Source of the DNA: Planctomycetota bacterium
GTDB lineage: Bacteria > Planctomycetota > SZUA-567 > H5-PLA8
NCBI GenBank assembly: GCA_015075375.1
Contig: JABTUM010000003.1
Location: 558,001-622,000 of the forward strand
Length of the DNA stretch: 64,000 nucleotides
Direction: 5' to 3'
The position numbers and the translations under genes are program-made. The notes beneath the pieces are model-generated. The model searched no databases. It was not told the DNA's origin and saw nothing but the letters and a program-made list of their open reading frames with translations. Positions 52,444 through 61,209 of the stretch are shown piece by piece (the first letter of the stretch is position 1; every line of letters begins with the position of its first letter).

Positions 52444-53004
52444 ATGCTCGAAAAACAACTGGGTAGCCGCCTGCGGGATCTGCGCACGCGCCGCAAGCGT
52501 TCGCTGCGAGCGCTGGCGCGGGATACGGGCATCGCGCTGAGCTTCATTTCGGCCGTCGAGAACGGGCGCAACTCGATCTCCGTCGGCAAGCTCAAGACGC
52601 TGCTCGACAGCCTGGGCACCACGCTGGGTGAATTCTTCAGCGACGGAGCGGCCCCGACGCCGGCCAAAATTGTGTACCGGAAAGCCGAACTGGTCGAGAT
52701 CTCCGGCCAGCACAAGGGACTCTCGTACCGCGAAGTCGCGCCGAACCGGCCGGGCCGCGCGCTGCAGCTGCTCGTCGAACGCTACGAATCCGGCGCGGAC
52801 ACGGGGCCGGACTTGTACCGCCACGAGGCCGAAGAGGCCGGCGTGGTGCTCAAAGGACAGTTGGAACTGACCGTCGAAGACGAGGTCCACGTGCTGGGCC
52901 CGGGCGACGCGTATTACTTCGACAGCCGCCGGCCGCATCGTTTCCGCAACGTCGGGCGCGGCGAGGTCGAATCCGTCTCGGTCAATACGCCGCCGAGCTT
53001 CTGA
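52444..53004 (+). CDS. XRE-family regulator with cupin sensor domain
   Basis: 186 residues from ATG with GGGAG. Residues 1-65 are an XRE helix-turn-helix (GSRLRDLRTRRKRSLRALARDTGIALSFISAVENGRNSISVGKLKTLLDSLG). Residues about 100-180 are a cupin (LYRHEAEEAGVVLKGQLELTVEDEVHVLGPGDAYYFDSRRPHRFRN). The layout matches PuuR-type regulators, which sense small amines or amino acids. It is followed after 17 bases by mmsA and then by a class III aminotransferase and a peptidase, so it probably controls this catabolic run. The inverted repeats upstream are candidate sites. Confidence 0.9.
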   Translation: MLEKQLGSRLRDLRTRRKRSLRALARDTGIALSFISAVENGRNSISVGKLKTLLDSLGTTLGEFFSDGAAPTPAKIVYRKAELVEISGQHKGLSYREVAPNRPGRALQLLVERYESGADTGPDLYRHEAEEAGVVLKGQLELTVEDEVHVLGPGDAYYFDSRRPHRFRNVGRGEVESVSVNTPPSF

Positions 53005-53021
53005 GAAAAGGACCGTCCGCC

Positions 53022-54539
53022 ATGACCACCGCAACCGCTCACCCGCCCTGCCGCGCCGAAGCCGCTCTATGGATCGACGGCGCGAGCGTTCCCGGCGAAG
53101 GGGAGATCGTCCGCGAGATCCGCAACCCGGCGGACCCCGGCGAGCTCGTCGCCGCGGTCCGCGAAGCCACGCCCGATCAGGTGGCCGCGGCCTGCGCCTC
53201 GGCACAGCGCGCCTTTCGCGGCTGGGCCGGCACGCCGCCGCCCGACCGCGCGCGCGTGCTCTTTCGTTTCAGGGAACTCCTCGAAGCGAACTACGTCGAA
53301 CTGGCGCGCCTGATCGTCCGCGAGAACGGCAAGCTGCTCAGCGAAGCCAAAGGCGACGTGCGCCGCGGCATCGACGTCGTCGAGTTCGCATGCGGCATTC
53401 CGTCGCTGTTGATGGGCGAGACGCTGCCCAACGTCGCGTCGCTGGTGGATGCCTCCTGCGTGCGCGAGCCGTTGGGCGTCTGTGTCGGGATTCCGCCGTT
53501 CAATTTCCCAGCCATGATCCCGCTCTGGACGATGCCGCTCGCGGTGGCCTGCGGAAACACGTACATCCTCAAACCCGCCGAGAAAGCCCCGCTGACGGGC
53601 ACGCGTCTGGCGCAGCTCTTCAACAAGGCCGGCTTGCCCAAGGGCGTGGTCAACGTGCTCCACGGCGGAGCGGACGTGACGCAGCGGCTCCTCGCCAACC
53701 CGTCCGTCAAAGCCGTCACCTTCGTGGGTTCGACGCCCGTCGCGCAGCAGATTTACAGCCAATGCGCGGCGAACGGACAGCGCGTGCAGGCACTGGGCGG
53801 CGGCAAAAACTTTCTGCTCGTCATGCCCGACGCGAACCTGGAGCAGAGCGTGCCGGCGCTGGTGGGAAGCTGCTTTGGCTGCGCGGGGCAGCGCTGTCTG
53901 GCCGGGAGCGTCGTGGTCGCCATCGGCGATAAGGCGCAGCAGGATCGCGTCATCGAAGGCTTCGTGGCCGGCGCGCGCGCGATCCGCCTCGGCGACGGCT
54001 TCGACGAGCAGGCCGGGATGGGCCCGCTGCATAGCGCCGCGCACAAGCAAAAAGTCGAACAAGCCATCGCCGCGGGCGAAAAGGCCGGCGCCAAGCTGCT
54101 CCTCGACGGACGCGGCGCGAAGGCCGCCGCACGGCCGAACGGGCACTACCTCGGCGCGACGGTCTTCGACGTCGCGGACCTCGAATCGCCGCTGGTGGCC
54201 GAAGAGATCTTCGGCCCGGTGGTGGCGGTCCTGCGCGCGAAGGATCTCGAAGAAGCGATCGATTTCGCCAACCGCAGCCGCTTCGGCAATTCGGCTTCGA
54301 TCTTTACGCAGTCGGGCGCGGCGGCGCGCACTTTCCGCGCGGGCATCCAGTGCGGGATGCTGGGCCTCAACTTGGGCGTGCCGGCGCCGATGGCGAGCTT
54401 CAGCTTCGGCGGCTGGAAGAAATCGCTCTTCGGCGATACGCACGTCTACGGGCCCGACGCGATCCACTTCTACACGCGCAAAAAAGTGATTACCGAACGC
54501 TGGTTCGGCGCGGTGCCGCCGCACGAGGGCTGGGTGTAA
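53022..54539 (+). CDS. mmsA: CoA-acylating methylmalonate-semialdehyde dehydrogenase
   Basis: 505 residues, aldehyde dehydrogenase superfamily. MmsA/IolA type: LWIDGASVPGEGEIVREIRNPADPGELV, PPFNFPAMIPLWTMPLAVACGNTYILKPAEKAPLT, the catalytic loop GCAGQRCLAGSV with the nucleophilic cysteine, and PLVAEEIFGPVVAVLRAKDLEEAIDFANRSRFGNSASIFT. It oxidises malonate or methylmalonate semialdehyde to acetyl- or propionyl-CoA. Next to the aminotransferase this fits degradation of beta-alanine or a related omega-amino acid: the aminotransferase makes the semialdehyde and this enzyme finishes it. The C-terminal region around FSFGGWKKSLFGDTHVYG is intact. Confidence 0.93.
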   Translation: MTTATAHPPCRAEAALWIDGASVPGEGEIVREIRNPADPGELVAAVREATPDQVAAACASAQRAFRGWAGTPPPDRARVLFRFRELLEANYVELARLIVRENGKLLSEAKGDVRRGIDVVEFACGIPSLLMGETLPNVASLVDASCVREPLGVCVGIPPFNFPAMIPLWTMPLAVACGNTYILKPAEKAPLTGTRLAQLFNKAGLPKGVVNVLHGGADVTQRLLANPSVKAVTFVGSTPVAQQIYSQCAANGQRVQALGGGKNFLLVMPDANLEQSVPALVGSCFGCAGQRCLAGSVVVAIGDKAQQDRVIEGFVAGARAIRLGDGFDEQAGMGPLHSAAHKQKVEQAIAAGEKAGAKLLLDGRGAKAAARPNGHYLGATVFDVADLESPLVAEEIFGPVVAVLRAKDLEEAIDFANRSRFGNSASIFTQSGAAARTFRAGIQCGMLGLNLGVPAPMASFSFGGWKKSLFGDTHVYGPDAIHFYTRKKVITERWFGAVPPHEGWV

Positions 54540-54579
54540 CCGTTTCGGATTTTTGAATTTGGATGGAAGGACGGAAAAG

Positions 54580-55851
54580 ATGAACACGGCGCAACAATAC
54601 TCCGAGTACCTCATGCCGGTGGCCGCGTTGTCGGCCGAGCCGGTCGCCATCGTGAGCGGCAAGGGCCGCACGCTGAAGGCGGCCGACGGGAAAGAATACC
54701 TCGACTGCTTCGCGGGCATCTCGGTGGTCAACGCGGGGCACGGTCACCCGAAGATCGTCGAGGCGGCGCGCAAGCAGATGGAGGAACTGGTCCACTGCTG
54801 CTCGTACGTCTACCAGGTGCCCGCGGTGGGGCGGCTCGCCGAAAAGCTGGCCGGGATCACACCCGGCGGCTTGAAGAAGAGCTTCTTTGGGAACTCCGGC
54901 GCCGAAGCGATCGAAGGCGCGATGCGCTTGGCCAAGCAGGCGACGGGGCGCAAGGAACTGGTCGCCTTGGGCTACAGCTTCCACGGGCGCACGGTGGGGA
55001 CGCTCTCGGTCACCGGCAACCGCGGCCGCAAGCAAGGCGCCGGCCCGTACCTCTCGGGCGTGGCCTTCGCGCCCACGCCGTACTGCTACCGTTGCCCGCT
55101 GAAGCTGGAGCCAGGAACCTGCGACCTGGCCTGCGCGCACGCCATGACGGGCGTCCTGCGCCAACAGACCGGCGGCGACGTGGCCGCGTTTCTGGCCGAA
55201 CCGCTGCTGGGCGAGGGCGGCATCCTGGTCCCGCCCGACGGATACTTCAAGACGGCCGTCTCCATCCTTAAGGAGGACGGGGCGCTTTTCATCTGCGACG
55301 AAGTCCAGACCGGCTTCGGCCGTACGGGGCGCTTCTTCGCCATCGAGCACTACGGCGTGGAGCCGGACATCCTGGCCATGGCCAAGGGCATCGCCAACGG
55401 CTTCCCGCTGGGCGCGTTCATCGCGCGGGAACCGGTCTGCGACGCGATGAAGCCCGGCGACCACCTCAGCACCTTCGGCGGAAACCCCGTCTCCTGCGCC
55501 GCGGCCGTGGCGAATATCGAGGTGCTCCAGGAAGAGAAGCTCGTCGAGAACGCCGCCGTGCGCGGCGAAGAACTGATGGCGCGGCTGCGCCCGCTGGCCG
55601 AAAAGAGCAAGCTGGTCGGCGACGTGCGCGGCAAGGGCCTGATGATCGGCCTCGAACTGGTGAAGGATAAGAAATCCAAGGAACCGGCCGCCGCCGAGAC
55701 CAAGAGCCTGCGCGCGTCGCTGCGCGAGCAAGGCATCCTGGTCGGTTCGGGCGGCCCGTTCGGAAACGTCCTGCGCCTGCAACCGCCGCTCTCGATCACT
55801 GCCGCCGAATGCGACCGGGTCGCGTCGGCTCTTGAAAAAACGCTGGCCTGA
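54580..55851 (+). CDS. Class III aminotransferase (omega-amino acid:pyruvate type)
   Basis: 423 residues from ATG at 54580. PLP-dependent class III fold: LDCFAGISVVNAGHGHPKIVEAARKQMEELVHC, FFGNSGAEAIEGAMRLAKQATGRKELVALGYSFHGRTVGTLSVTGN, FICDEVQTGFGRTGRFFAIEHYGVEPDILAMAKGIANGFPLGAF with the PLP lysine, and STFGGNPVSCAAAVANIEVL. The cysteine-rich insertion YCYRCPLKLEPGTCDLACAH is seen in relatives of alanine-glyoxylate or 4-aminobutyrate aminotransferases. Substrate is uncertain: beta-alanine, 4-aminobutyrate or another omega-amino acid, guided by the adjacent mmsA. Confidence 0.88.
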   Translation: MNTAQQYSEYLMPVAALSAEPVAIVSGKGRTLKAADGKEYLDCFAGISVVNAGHGHPKIVEAARKQMEELVHCCSYVYQVPAVGRLAEKLAGITPGGLKKSFFGNSGAEAIEGAMRLAKQATGRKELVALGYSFHGRTVGTLSVTGNRGRKQGAGPYLSGVAFAPTPYCYRCPLKLEPGTCDLACAHAMTGVLRQQTGGDVAAFLAEPLLGEGGILVPPDGYFKTAVSILKEDGALFICDEVQTGFGRTGRFFAIEHYGVEPDILAMAKGIANGFPLGAFIAREPVCDAMKPGDHLSTFGGNPVSCAAAVANIEVLQEEKLVENAAVRGEELMARLRPLAEKSKLVGDVRGKGLMIGLELVKDKKSKEPAAAETKSLRASLREQGILVGSGGPFGNVLRLQPPLSITAAECDRVASALEKTLA

Positions 55852-55881
55852 GCCCGCCCGCGGCTCTGGAAGGAACGACCC

Positions 55882-57048
55882 ATGTCCGAACTCGCCGAAC
55901 GCCAGTTGCTCGAACTGCTCCCCATCGAAGGCCCGCCCGGCCGCGAAGGCAAAGTCGCGCAGCGCATCGTGGCTTTCCTGCGCGAAGCCGGGATTCCCGA
56001 TACGGCCATAAGCTTCGACCGGGCGCAGGATCAGAGCGAATACGGCGGCGAGACGGGCAACCTGATCGTGCGCCTCGACGGGCACGGCCGCGGCGCGCGT
56101 CGGCTCTTCACGTGCCACATGGATACGATTCCCAACGCGGTGGGTTGCCAGCCGCGCGTCGAAGGCCGCAAGGCGGTCAACGCCGCGCCGGGCCGCGCCC
56201 TGGGGGGCGACAACCGCTGCGGCTGCGGGATCGTGCTGGCCGCGGCGCGCGCATTGGCCGAACGCAAGGGCCGGCACGCGCCCACGACGCTGGTCTTCCT
56301 GATTCAGGAAGAAGTCGGCTTGGTGGGTGCGCGCGGCTTGGACCTGAAGAAGCTGGGACCGGCGCTGCCCGCGCTGGGCTTCAACGCCGACGGCGGGCGG
56401 ATCCAGGAACTGGTCACGGCAGTGATCGGAACGCAGCGCTTTACCGTCGAGATCAAGGGCGTCGAAGCGCACAGCGGCGCGCATCCCGAAGACGGCGTTT
56501 CAGCAGCGGTGGTGATGGCGCGGGCGCTGCAAGCGCTGGCCGACGACGGCTGGCACGGCGCGATCGCGAAGCCCGAAGGCAAAGGCAGCGCGAACCTGGG
56601 CATCCTGAACGGCGGGCAGGGCAGCAACGTGGTGATGCCGCAGTTGAGCATCCTGGCCGAGGCGCGCAGCCACGACCGCGCTTTCCGCGACCGCATCGTC
56701 GCGCGCTGGCAGGATGCGTTTCGAGCCGCGGCGGCCCGGACCCGCAACCAAGCCGGACAATGCGCCGAAGTCGCTTTCGGCCCGGCGCCCACGTACGAAT
56801 CGTTCAAGCTGCCGGAAGGCGAACCCGCGGTGCTATTGGCTTTGCGCGCCGCACGCGAACTTTCCATCGAGATGGCCTGCGTGGACAACAACGGCGGGAT
56901 GGATTCGAACTGGCTGAACGCGCACGGCATCCCCACCGTCACTTACGGAACCGGCCAGCGCCAAGTGCATACGCCGCACGAGTGGATCGACCTCGACGAA
57001 TACGCGCTGGCCTGCCGCTTTGCAGCGCAGGTGGCGCTGTCGGAATAA
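55882..57048 (+). CDS. M20-family metallopeptidase
   Basis: 388 residues from ATG with GGAAGGA. Di-zinc M20 fold: RRLFTCHMDTIPNAVG (HxD ligands), GRALGGDNRCGCGIVLAAA with the bridging Asp, LIQEEVGLVGARGLD with the catalytic Glu pair, and the dimerisation domain (VIGTQRFTVEIKGVEAHSGAHPEDGVSAAVVMARALQAL). The C-terminal zinc ligand is in GQRQVHTPHEWIDLDEYALACRFAAQV. Similar to peptidase T-like and deacylase members. It is the last gene of the run starting at 52444 and might release amino acids for the aminotransferase. No signal peptide. Confidence 0.9.
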   Translation: MSELAERQLLELLPIEGPPGREGKVAQRIVAFLREAGIPDTAISFDRAQDQSEYGGETGNLIVRLDGHGRGARRLFTCHMDTIPNAVGCQPRVEGRKAVNAAPGRALGGDNRCGCGIVLAAARALAERKGRHAPTTLVFLIQEEVGLVGARGLDLKKLGPALPALGFNADGGRIQELVTAVIGTQRFTVEIKGVEAHSGAHPEDGVSAAVVMARALQALADDGWHGAIAKPEGKGSANLGILNGGQGSNVVMPQLSILAEARSHDRAFRDRIVARWQDAFRAAAARTRNQAGQCAEVAFGPAPTYESFKLPEGEPAVLLALRAARELSIEMACVDNNGGMDSNWLNAHGIPTVTYGTGQRQVHTPHEWIDLDEYALACRFAAQVALSE

Positions 57049-57100
57049 GCTGCCGATCCCGGCTTGTTTCATGTTCGCCGGCCTCTAACCTGCTCCACGT

Positions 57101-59656
57101 ATGACCACTAGGGATACTTGGCATCCGGTCTTGCGGCATGCGGCCGTGCTGTGGTGCATGGCGCTTGCCGCGGGCACCTTGCCGCTGGCCTACGGCGTTG
57201 CGCCGAATTCGGTCGGCTGGCTGGTGGCGTTTTACGCCGCGTTGGGCATGTTTCTGCTCGCGCGCCGCCAGGAGCACCGCGGGCCCGCGCACGGCAGCTT
57301 TCAGCTCTACCTGTTCTTCGTCATCGTGTACCTCGGCTTGGTCTGGGCCATGTTCACGATCCGGCCCGGACCCGATCCGGCCGCCACCGCGGAGTCCGTT
57401 GTACTCACCATCCGCCTCCTGGGATTCGGAGGCATTTTCGTCGCCCCAGCCCTGCTGCGCTTCGCGATTCGCTTCACGCAAACCGAGCACCCCGCTTGGC
57501 GCTGGATCGAACGGTTGGCGTGGGCGTGCGGATGCCTATTCCTCGTCCTCCAAGTCGCGGGCACCATGTGCCCCCAGGCGATCTACCGAAACGGAAAGTG
57601 GATGCCCGCGATGAAAGGCTTCTATCCGCACTTTTTCGGGTACATCTCCAGCGTCCTGACCGCCGCGTTCGTCCTGCTGGTATACACCCTCTTCACGGTC
57701 CGGCTCCGGCAGCGCCGCTGGCAGGTCTTTTACTTCACCGCCGGCGCGGTGCCGATGTGGACGTCGTGCTGGCTACATTTTCTGATCAGCATGGGCATCC
57801 GCCTGCCTACCCTGGGCGGATCGTTTTACGTCGCGCACGTCCTGATCCTCGGCTACGCCGTGCTGGTGCACCAAGTTTACGATTTCGGAATCGTGATCCG
57901 CCGCGGGCTGGCGTACGGCGCGGTCTGCATGCTGTTGGGCGCGGCGTACGGTCTGCTGCTCTTCGCGACGTCCCGCTTCTTGCATCCGGACGGCGTGCTG
58001 GCCAATTTGCTTACTGCGGTGGGTTTTGTCACCGTGGCCGGGCTTCTTTACGCGCCGCTCCTGAGCGCCCTGCAACGCCGCATCGACCACCGCTTCTTCC
58101 GTGTGCGCGCCGACCGTGAGGCGCTCCTGGAGATTCACTCCCGCCGCATGGCTTCGGCCTTGCGCCTCGACGAGGTGCTCCACGAACTGGCCGCGGCCTT
58201 GCGCGACGGCTTGAACGCCCGGCGCGTCTGGGTCTTTCTGCCGCGCGCGAACGGGACTTGGACCCAGCAGTTCGCTCACGGCGAGAGCCCGGCGCCGGAT
58301 TTCCAGGACGGCGAACGCGAAGCCTGGGCGGCATGGCTCGCGGCCCACCCGCCCGGCGATGTCCAGGCGCTCTCGGGGCCGCAAAGCCGACCGGACGCGC
58401 CGGCACGCGGGGTGGCTTGGAGCGAATACGGCGCCTTCCTGCTGGTGCCGGTGCGCCATCAGGACGAAACGCTCGCCGTGGCGCTGGTTCCGCCGCAGCG
58501 CGCCGACGAACCCTACGACCCCGAGGATCTGCGCTTCGCGCGCACCGTAGCCGACAACACTTCGGTCGCGCTGCGCAACGCACGCCAGTACGCGCACATC
58601 GCCAGCTTGGAGCAACTGACGCGGCTGACCTTGGACGGCCTGAGCACTGGCGTCGCTGTGCTGCGCGGGGACGGCGGCGTGGTGCTGATCAATCCGGCGG
58701 CCCGCGCGCTGGCCGGCGCGACCGAAGGTCCGCCGCCCAGCCGTCTCGAGGAGTGGCTACGCGCTTGTCCGGTGCTGGCCGAGGCCGTGGCCGGGGGCTT
58801 GCGCGACGGCATCCGGCGGGAAACCGTACCGCTGCAGTGGACCCAGCCCGAGCGGCGCTTCGCGCTCTGGAGCATGCGCGGCCTCGACGGCTCCGAGGAC
58901 GAGGCCCTCTTCCTCGTGCTGCTGCAGGATCTGACCGCATACAAGGATCTCGAAGAGCACTTGCAGCGCCAGGAGAACCTCGCGCGGCTGGGCCAGTTCG
59001 TCTCCGCCATCAACCACGAACTCGCCAACCTGATGCAGCCCATCCGCCACCAGGCTGGAAAGCTCGAGCAACTGAACCTCGACCATCCCGAATTCAAGCG
59101 CGCCGCGCGCCTTATTCCCGAACGCCTGGATGCGATGGACCGCATGCTCGAAGCGCTGCGAAACTACGCCCGCCCACTGACCCTGCGCAAGCGCCCGGTG
59201 GCGGCGCGCAGCCTGCTCCAGGAGATCGCGAGGGATTTCGAAGCGCGCGGAGCGGAACTCTCGCTCGAAGTGGCGCCGGATGCCGAGCGCTGCTCGTGCG
59301 ACCCGGCTTGGCTGGAGCAGGTGATCCGGAACCTGCTCCAGAACGCGCTCGACGCCACCGCCCGGCGGACCGGCGCGCGTGTAACGCTGCGGGCAACACG
59401 GGAGGCCGGCGCCTGGATGCTGAGCGTCGCAGACAACGGCCCCGGGATTCCCGCTGCTCAGCGCGCGCTTCTGTTCGAACCGTTTCATTCGACCAAAGAC
59501 GGCAAAGGAACCGGCTTGGGGCTCGCTCTGTGCCGCAAGATCGCGACGCTGCACGGCGGTTCGATCGACGCCGCAAGCGCGGCGCAGGGTGGCGCGGAAT
59601 TTGTACTGCGTCTGCCTCAGCCCGATGCCGGACCGCTCCAGTCCGTTATTCCGTAA
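57101..59656 (+). CDS. Membrane-bound sensor histidine kinase
   Basis: 851 residues. The first 310 residues contain about nine membrane helices. A GAF-like domain follows (about residues 345-500), then a PAS-like domain (LSTGVAVLRGDGGVVLINPAARALAGATE, to about 620), and HisKA/HATPase domains: the phosphorylation motif FVSAINHELANLMQPIRH has His639, then IRNLLQNALDATARRTG (N box), SVADNGPGIPAAQRALLFEPFHSTKDGKGTGLGLALCRKI (G boxes). The last 40 bases overlap, tail to tail, the convergent NtrC-type response regulator gene, its likely partner. The input signal is unknown; PrsK-like N-termini look similar. Confidence 0.9.
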   Translation: MTTRDTWHPVLRHAAVLWCMALAAGTLPLAYGVAPNSVGWLVAFYAALGMFLLARRQEHRGPAHGSFQLYLFFVIVYLGLVWAMFTIRPGPDPAATAESVVLTIRLLGFGGIFVAPALLRFAIRFTQTEHPAWRWIERLAWACGCLFLVLQVAGTMCPQAIYRNGKWMPAMKGFYPHFFGYISSVLTAAFVLLVYTLFTVRLRQRRWQVFYFTAGAVPMWTSCWLHFLISMGIRLPTLGGSFYVAHVLILGYAVLVHQVYDFGIVIRRGLAYGAVCMLLGAAYGLLLFATSRFLHPDGVLANLLTAVGFVTVAGLLYAPLLSALQRRIDHRFFRVRADREALLEIHSRRMASALRLDEVLHELAAALRDGLNARRVWVFLPRANGTWTQQFAHGESPAPDFQDGEREAWAAWLAAHPPGDVQALSGPQSRPDAPARGVAWSEYGAFLLVPVRHQDETLAVALVPPQRADEPYDPEDLRFARTVADNTSVALRNARQYAHIASLEQLTRLTLDGLSTGVAVLRGDGGVVLINPAARALAGATEGPPPSRLEEWLRACPVLAEAVAGGLRDGIRRETVPLQWTQPERRFALWSMRGLDGSEDEALFLVLLQDLTAYKDLEEHLQRQENLARLGQFVSAINHELANLMQPIRHQAGKLEQLNLDHPEFKRAARLIPERLDAMDRMLEALRNYARPLTLRKRPVAARSLLQEIARDFEARGAELSLEVAPDAERCSCDPAWLEQVIRNLLQNALDATARRTGARVTLRATREAGAWMLSVADNGPGIPAAQRALLFEPFHSTKDGKGTGLGLALCRKIATLHGGSIDAASAAQGGAEFVLRLPQPDAGPLQSVIP

Positions 59657-61011
59657 TAGCGGATGCGGGCGCGCACGGTGTTGCGATGGATGCCCAGCGC
59701 TTGGGCAACCTGGGACTGGTTGCCGCGATGCTCGCGCAGCGCGCGGAGCAGATCAGCTTTCTCGAAGCGTTCGGCCGGCGACAACCCCAGGCCCGCGCCG
59801 TCGCGTGCCGCGAGTAACTCGGGGGGCAGGTCCGCGATGCGCAGTTCCGCCGCCTGAGCGTCCAGCAGCATCAGAGAACCTTCCAAAGCATTCTTGAGTT
59901 CCCGGACGTTGCCCGGCCAGTCGTAGCGCCGCATCAAGTCGAGTGCTTCGGACTGCAAGGCCGGCGGCGGAAGGCCTATATCGAGGGCCAGCTCCGCGAT
60001 CAGGTGCGTACAGAGTTCGGGCAGATCTTCCAAGCGCGCGCGCAGCGGCGGGAGTTCCAGCGCGGTCACCCGGATCCGGTAATACAGATCCTCACGCAGC
60101 CGGCCGGCCGCGACGGCCGCGCTCAAGTCCAGGTTGGTGGCCAGCACGATCCGCGCCCGGCAGACGCGGTCGGTCGTATCCCCCACCGGGGTGAAGGTAC
60201 GATTCTCCAGCACGCGCAACAGCGCTGCCTGCTGCCGCAGCGGCATGTCCCCGATCTCGTCCAGAAACAGCGTGCCGTCGCCGGCCGACTCGAACTTCCC
60301 CGGCGTGGCCTGCGTCGCGCCGGTAAACGCGCCTTTGCGGTGGCCAAAGAGGATCGACTCGGTCAGCGACTCGGGAATCGCCGCGCAATTGACGGCCACG
60401 AAAGGCCGCGCCCGGCGCGGGCCCAGGACATGCAAGGCGCGGGCGGCCAACTCTTTGCCCGTGCCGCTTTCGCCGCAGAGCAGTACGTTGCCGTCGCGCG
60501 CCGCCAGTTTGCGCAGCGCTTCGCGCAACCGCTGCATCGGCGCGCTCGAACCCACCAGCCGCTCCAGCCCGGAGCGCGCGTCGCGTTCCTGCAGCAAGAT
60601 CGTCCGCTCGGCGCGCACCTTGCGCGCCTCCCAGGCCCGCGCGATCCGGTTGAGTAACTCGGCCGGTTCGTAAGGCTTGGGCACGAAATCGAAGGCCCCG
60701 AGTTTGATCGATTCGACGATGACCGGAACCGCGCCCGACTGCCCGCTCAGCATGAGCACGTCCGGCGCATCGGGCAGTTCCAAGAGCTTGCGCAGAGGCG
60801 TCAGGTCGCTGGAGTCCGGGAAGATCAGGTCCAACAGCACCAAGTCGGGCCGCGCCTCAGCCGCCAGGTTCACAGTCTGCGCGGCCGTCGCGGCCTGGAT
60901 GCAGCGGTGTCCGGCGGCGGCCAGCAGATCGGCCAGATCCTCGCGCACGTGCGTGCTGTCGTCGGCGATCAGAATCAGCGCACCCGCGGCGTTCGGCGGT
61001 AATTCATCCAT
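59617..61011 (-). CDS. NtrC-family sigma-54-dependent response regulator
   Basis: 464 residues from ATG at 61011 (MDELPPNA). Receiver domain: phosphoacceptor Asp61 in LVLLDLIFPD and Lys in DFVPKPYEP. AAA+ domain: Walker A GESGTGKELAA at about residue 180, GHRKGAFTGA (the sigma-54 contact loop, about 224-233), FLDEIGDMPLRQQAALLRVLE and RIRVTALELPPLRARLEDLPEL. Fis-type helix-turn-helix at the end (NQSQVAQALGIHRNTVRARIRYYG). Resembles PrsR-type regulators. It would be phosphorylated by the kinase that overlaps it and activate sigma-54 promoters. A set of CTGCAC sites lies just upstream. Confidence 0.93.
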   Translation of the reverse strand: MDELPPNAAGALILIADDSTHVREDLADLLAAAGHRCIQAATAAQTVNLAAEARPDLVLLDLIFPDSSDLTPLRKLLELPDAPDVLMLSGQSGAVPVIVESIKLGAFDFVPKPYEPAELLNRIARAWEARKVRAERTILLQERDARSGLERLVGSSAPMQRLREALRKLAARDGNVLLCGESGTGKELAARALHVLGPRRARPFVAVNCAAIPESLTESILFGHRKGAFTGATQATPGKFESAGDGTLFLDEIGDMPLRQQAALLRVLENRTFTPVGDTTDRVCRARIVLATNLDLSAAVAAGRLREDLYYRIRVTALELPPLRARLEDLPELCTHLIAELALDIGLPPPALQSEALDLMRRYDWPGNVRELKNALEGSLMLLDAQAAELRIADLPPELLAARDGAGLGLSPAERFEKADLLRALREHRGNQSQVAQALGIHRNTVRARIRYYGITDWSGPASG

Positions 61012-61031
61012 ACGTCGACTCGTCCCCGTGC

Positions 61032-61070
61032 CTGCACAACTGCACAGCGAGTACTGCACGGCCTTGTGCA
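61032..61070. promoter_or_regulatory. Clustered CTGCAC sites upstream of the NtrC-type gene
   Basis: CTGCAC begins at 61032, 61040 and 61054. The third forms a perfect inverted repeat TGCAC-GGCCTT-GTGCA (61055-61070), close to the known NtrC-type arm TGCAC/GTGCA. It starts 21 bases before the regulator start codon, also in the gap to the divergent RadC-family gene, so it may serve both genes. Confidence 0.45.
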
Positions 61071-61209
61071 ACCGCCGCCGGTCGAGATTCGGACGCTTAC
61101 CCGCGGAACCGAATCTGCGTAACTCTTTACACGAATGCACTCGTTTTATTCGAATGGATCGTCGCTTGCTCTCCCAAATGGAAGTAGGGCGGCAACCGGG
61201 AGCGCGCGC

